A stretch of 26,078 nt of DNA from Opitutales bacterium UBA7389 (GTDB lineage: Bacteria; Verrucomicrobiota; Verrucomicrobiia; Opitutales; Opitutaceae). A program made the translations under genes and the position numbers. The notes below the pieces were generated by a model. That model was not told the origin of the DNA. It searched no databases and saw nothing but the letters and a program-made list of their open reading frames with translations. Where the stretch lies: positions 1 to 26,078 of the forward strand of contig DKNL01000183.1 of assembly GCA_002474325.1 (NCBI GenBank), given 5' to 3'. This document shows positions 24,910 to 26,078 of the stretch, piece by piece (positions within the stretch are counted from its first letter, which is position 1; each line of letters opens with the position of its first letter).

Positions 24910-25241
24910 AACGATCGGTTTACGGTCAGGGTTTCCCGACTGGGAGTAAATTTCGATTATAGGGACCTGATTATGGGTCGAATTTCAATAAGGATAAGGC
25001 GATGAGACCAAAACATTTCCTTCTAAAGACAAATAAGAAGTGTCTTACAACCTGGATTATCACAATAAAAGCTCTTAGCTGGACCGATTTGCCAACAAAA
25101 CTTGGGCCAGAAATTAGCCGTTCGGGGGATTTTACCGATCAGCTCCGGTCAATTGGACAATCTCAACTTGTGAAAGCGTCAACAACCGCCGTCAGTGAGG
25201 AATTTCACAAATTCCGCTAACTGAGAAACGAAAAATAAAAA
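24910..25241. other. Intergenic region without a convincing gene
   Basis: About 330 bp between the large propeller gene and the DinB terminator. A 72-residue plus-strand frame at 25002-25220 has no recognisable motif, no ribosome binding site and no family resemblance, so I do not call it. The left part holds the likely promoter of the propeller-symporter operon. Otherwise I see nothing specific. Confidence 0.5.
24956..24983 (-). promoter_or_regulatory. Candidate promoter of the propeller-symporter operon
   Basis: On the minus strand a perfect -10 TATAAT lies at 24961-24956. A weak -35 (TTCGAC, 24983-24978) is 16 bp upstream of it. Transcription would begin near 24949, giving a ~40-nt leader before the ATG at 24909. 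The -35 is poor, so this is a suggestion only. Confidence 0.35.
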
Positions 25242-25262
25242 GACCCGTCGAGAAGACGGGTC
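25231..25262 (-). terminator. Rho-independent terminator of the DinB-like gene
   Basis: GACCCGTC and GACGGGTC form a perfect 8-bp GC-rich stem with a 5-base loop (25242-25262). On the minus strand it is followed at once by TTTTTATTTTT (25241-25231). It starts 29 bp after the DinB-like stop codon, a textbook intrinsic terminator. Confidence 0.9.
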
Positions 25263-25291
25263 CTGAAAAATCATCGAGTAATGGGTAATCC

Positions 25292-25828
25292 CTACTGGCT
25301 CCAAGGTGGAACGACGCCTGAAGAACGAGCGTACGCGATCAATTGACCGAGGTGCTCATAGGCGTGCCCGCCAACAGCTATAGCAGCACCCATACGGTTG
25401 GAATCCCGGCCAAAAAGCTTGATGGGTTCCGCCAAGGTAGCGTCATCCATGCTCCCAATTGCGTCCTTAACGAATTGGACCGAGCTCTTGAGCAACTCTA
25501 TGGCTTCCGCCCTACTCTTGATATTCCTGAATCCCCTCGGATTGACGCCTTCTGGCAACTGCTTGCCCAGAAATCGGGAACCGATTCCATAATTCGCTCC
25601 GGCCACATGCAAGATGGCTTCCCTAACAGAGCGAATCCCGTCGGCGGGACGCCATTCCATTCCCTCCTCGGAAAACTCTTCTGCTAAGCTGATGAGCTTA
25701 TCCGTTTCTGAGGTATAGGACTTCAAATAGGTTTGAACAAAAAGCGGTTTTCCGTGGTGGGCCGCGAACGAATTGGTCAAGAAGCCGGCTACGAGCAGGA
25801 CCGGCAATAGAGCTCTACGTAATTTCAT
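25292..25828 (-). CDS. Secreted DinB/YfiT-like four-helix protein
   Basis: A 178-residue protein starting at the ATG at 25828; an upstream in-frame start at 26020 would add 64 residues that do not look like protein and would destroy the signal peptide. Residues 1-22 are a signal peptide (KLRRALLPVLLVAGFLTNSFA, then AHHGK). The mature domain is DinB-like: the metal-binding histidines are probably His74 (AILHVAGANY), His155 and His159 (GGHAYEHLGQLI), and WRP at ~59-61 is the usual first-helix motif. DinB-fold proteins are metal-dependent, often thiol- or bacillithiol/mycothiol-related transferases, but exported forms like this have no defined reaction. It is monocistronic with its own terminator. 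Confidence 0.88.
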   Translation of the reverse strand: MKLRRALLPVLLVAGFLTNSFAAHHGKPLFVQTYLKSYTSETDKLISLAEEFSEEGMEWRPADGIRSVREAILHVAGANYGIGSRFLGKQLPEGVNPRGFRNIKSRAEAIELLKSSVQFVKDAIGSMDDATLAEPIKLFGRDSNRMGAAIAVGGHAYEHLGQLIAYARSSGVVPPWSQ

Positions 25829-26035
25829 AATTAGACTAATCGTTGGGATGATTTTAGGTTTCAGCGACGTATCGCAATTGTAATCCGAAACCTTCATGGA
25901 AGAAGGAGAGCTTGTCCACGATAAAGCCCGCGGCCCTACGAAATCTGAAACTTCAGTAGGCAAACCAGCGTTTACTCCGCAAATAGGCCCTCCAGCAGAC
26001 AACAAAAACTCAATCTGCAAAAATAGACAAACAAT

Positions 26036-26078
26036 ATGAAGAAACTTATACTTCTCGTCACCTTTGTAACCATTGCTT
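26036..26078 (+). CDS. Start of a secreted protein, cut by window end
   Basis: An ATG at 26036 opens MKKLILLVTFVTIA, a typical N-terminus of a signal peptide (two lysines then a hydrophobic core). The frame runs off the window. It is divergent from the DinB-like gene with a ~207-bp shared upstream region. No clear ribosome binding site is visible. Product unknown. Confidence 0.5.
   Translation, partial: MKKLILLVTFVTIA

Noticed and set aside
25002..25220. 72-codon plus-strand frame in the intergenic region
   Set aside because: No ribosome binding site, no motif or hydrophobic segment; not better than chance.

Overview
The window is about 26 kb of bacterial chromosome at roughly 50% GC. Apart from one gene at the far left and a gene start at the far right, every recognisable gene lies on the minus strand. 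I see no tRNA, rRNA, CRISPR array or transposase gene. Several secreted PQQ-type beta-propeller proteins, a sodium:solute symporter with a small partner protein, a very large FtsX-type permease and the style of the intergenic palindromes suggest a Verrucomicrobiota member of the Opitutales type. That placement is inference from gene content; no marker gene is present.

Layout in transcription order (right to left). A partial secreted protein starts at 26036 on the plus strand. Divergent from it is a secreted DinB-like protein (25828-25292) that ends in a clear intrinsic terminator (25242-25262). A tight block of four genes follows: two PQQ propeller proteins (24909-22594 and 22587-21031), a small DUF3311-like membrane protein (21034-20813) and an SSS-family symporter (20816-19296). 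Two of its junctions are 4-nt ATGA overlaps. A hairpin sits at the symporter stop codon.

Next comes a long run of closely packed genes, 19194 to 3136, that looks like a specialised-metabolism cluster without polyketide or peptide synthases in view. It holds an EhpF-like adenylate-forming enzyme, an aldehyde-dehydrogenase-superfamily protein, an iron-dependent alcohol dehydrogenase, a PQQ-propeller lipoprotein, a HemN/HemW-like radical SAM protein, a chorismate-lyase-like protein with a damaged 3' end, a flavin halogenase/geranylgeranyl-reductase-like oxidoreductase, a GT4 glycosyltransferase, a 4HBT thioesterase, a half-size EamA-like membrane protein, a PaaK-like CoA ligase, and an ABC ATPase with a 1099-residue permease. 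The simplest reading is that an aromatic or other carboxylic acid is made, activated, reduced to aldehyde and alcohol, modified by the flavin and radical enzymes, glycosylated and exported. This pathway is inferred from families and order only.

The left end is decaying or housekeeping sequence: a PhzF-family pseudogene (3083-about 2385) with four stop codons and one frameshift, an AT-rich patch and a 16-bp perfect palindrome, then an SDR oxidoreductase (2182-1385). This converges on a PQQ propeller protein (38-1267, plus strand), and an imperfect inverted repeat lies between the two.
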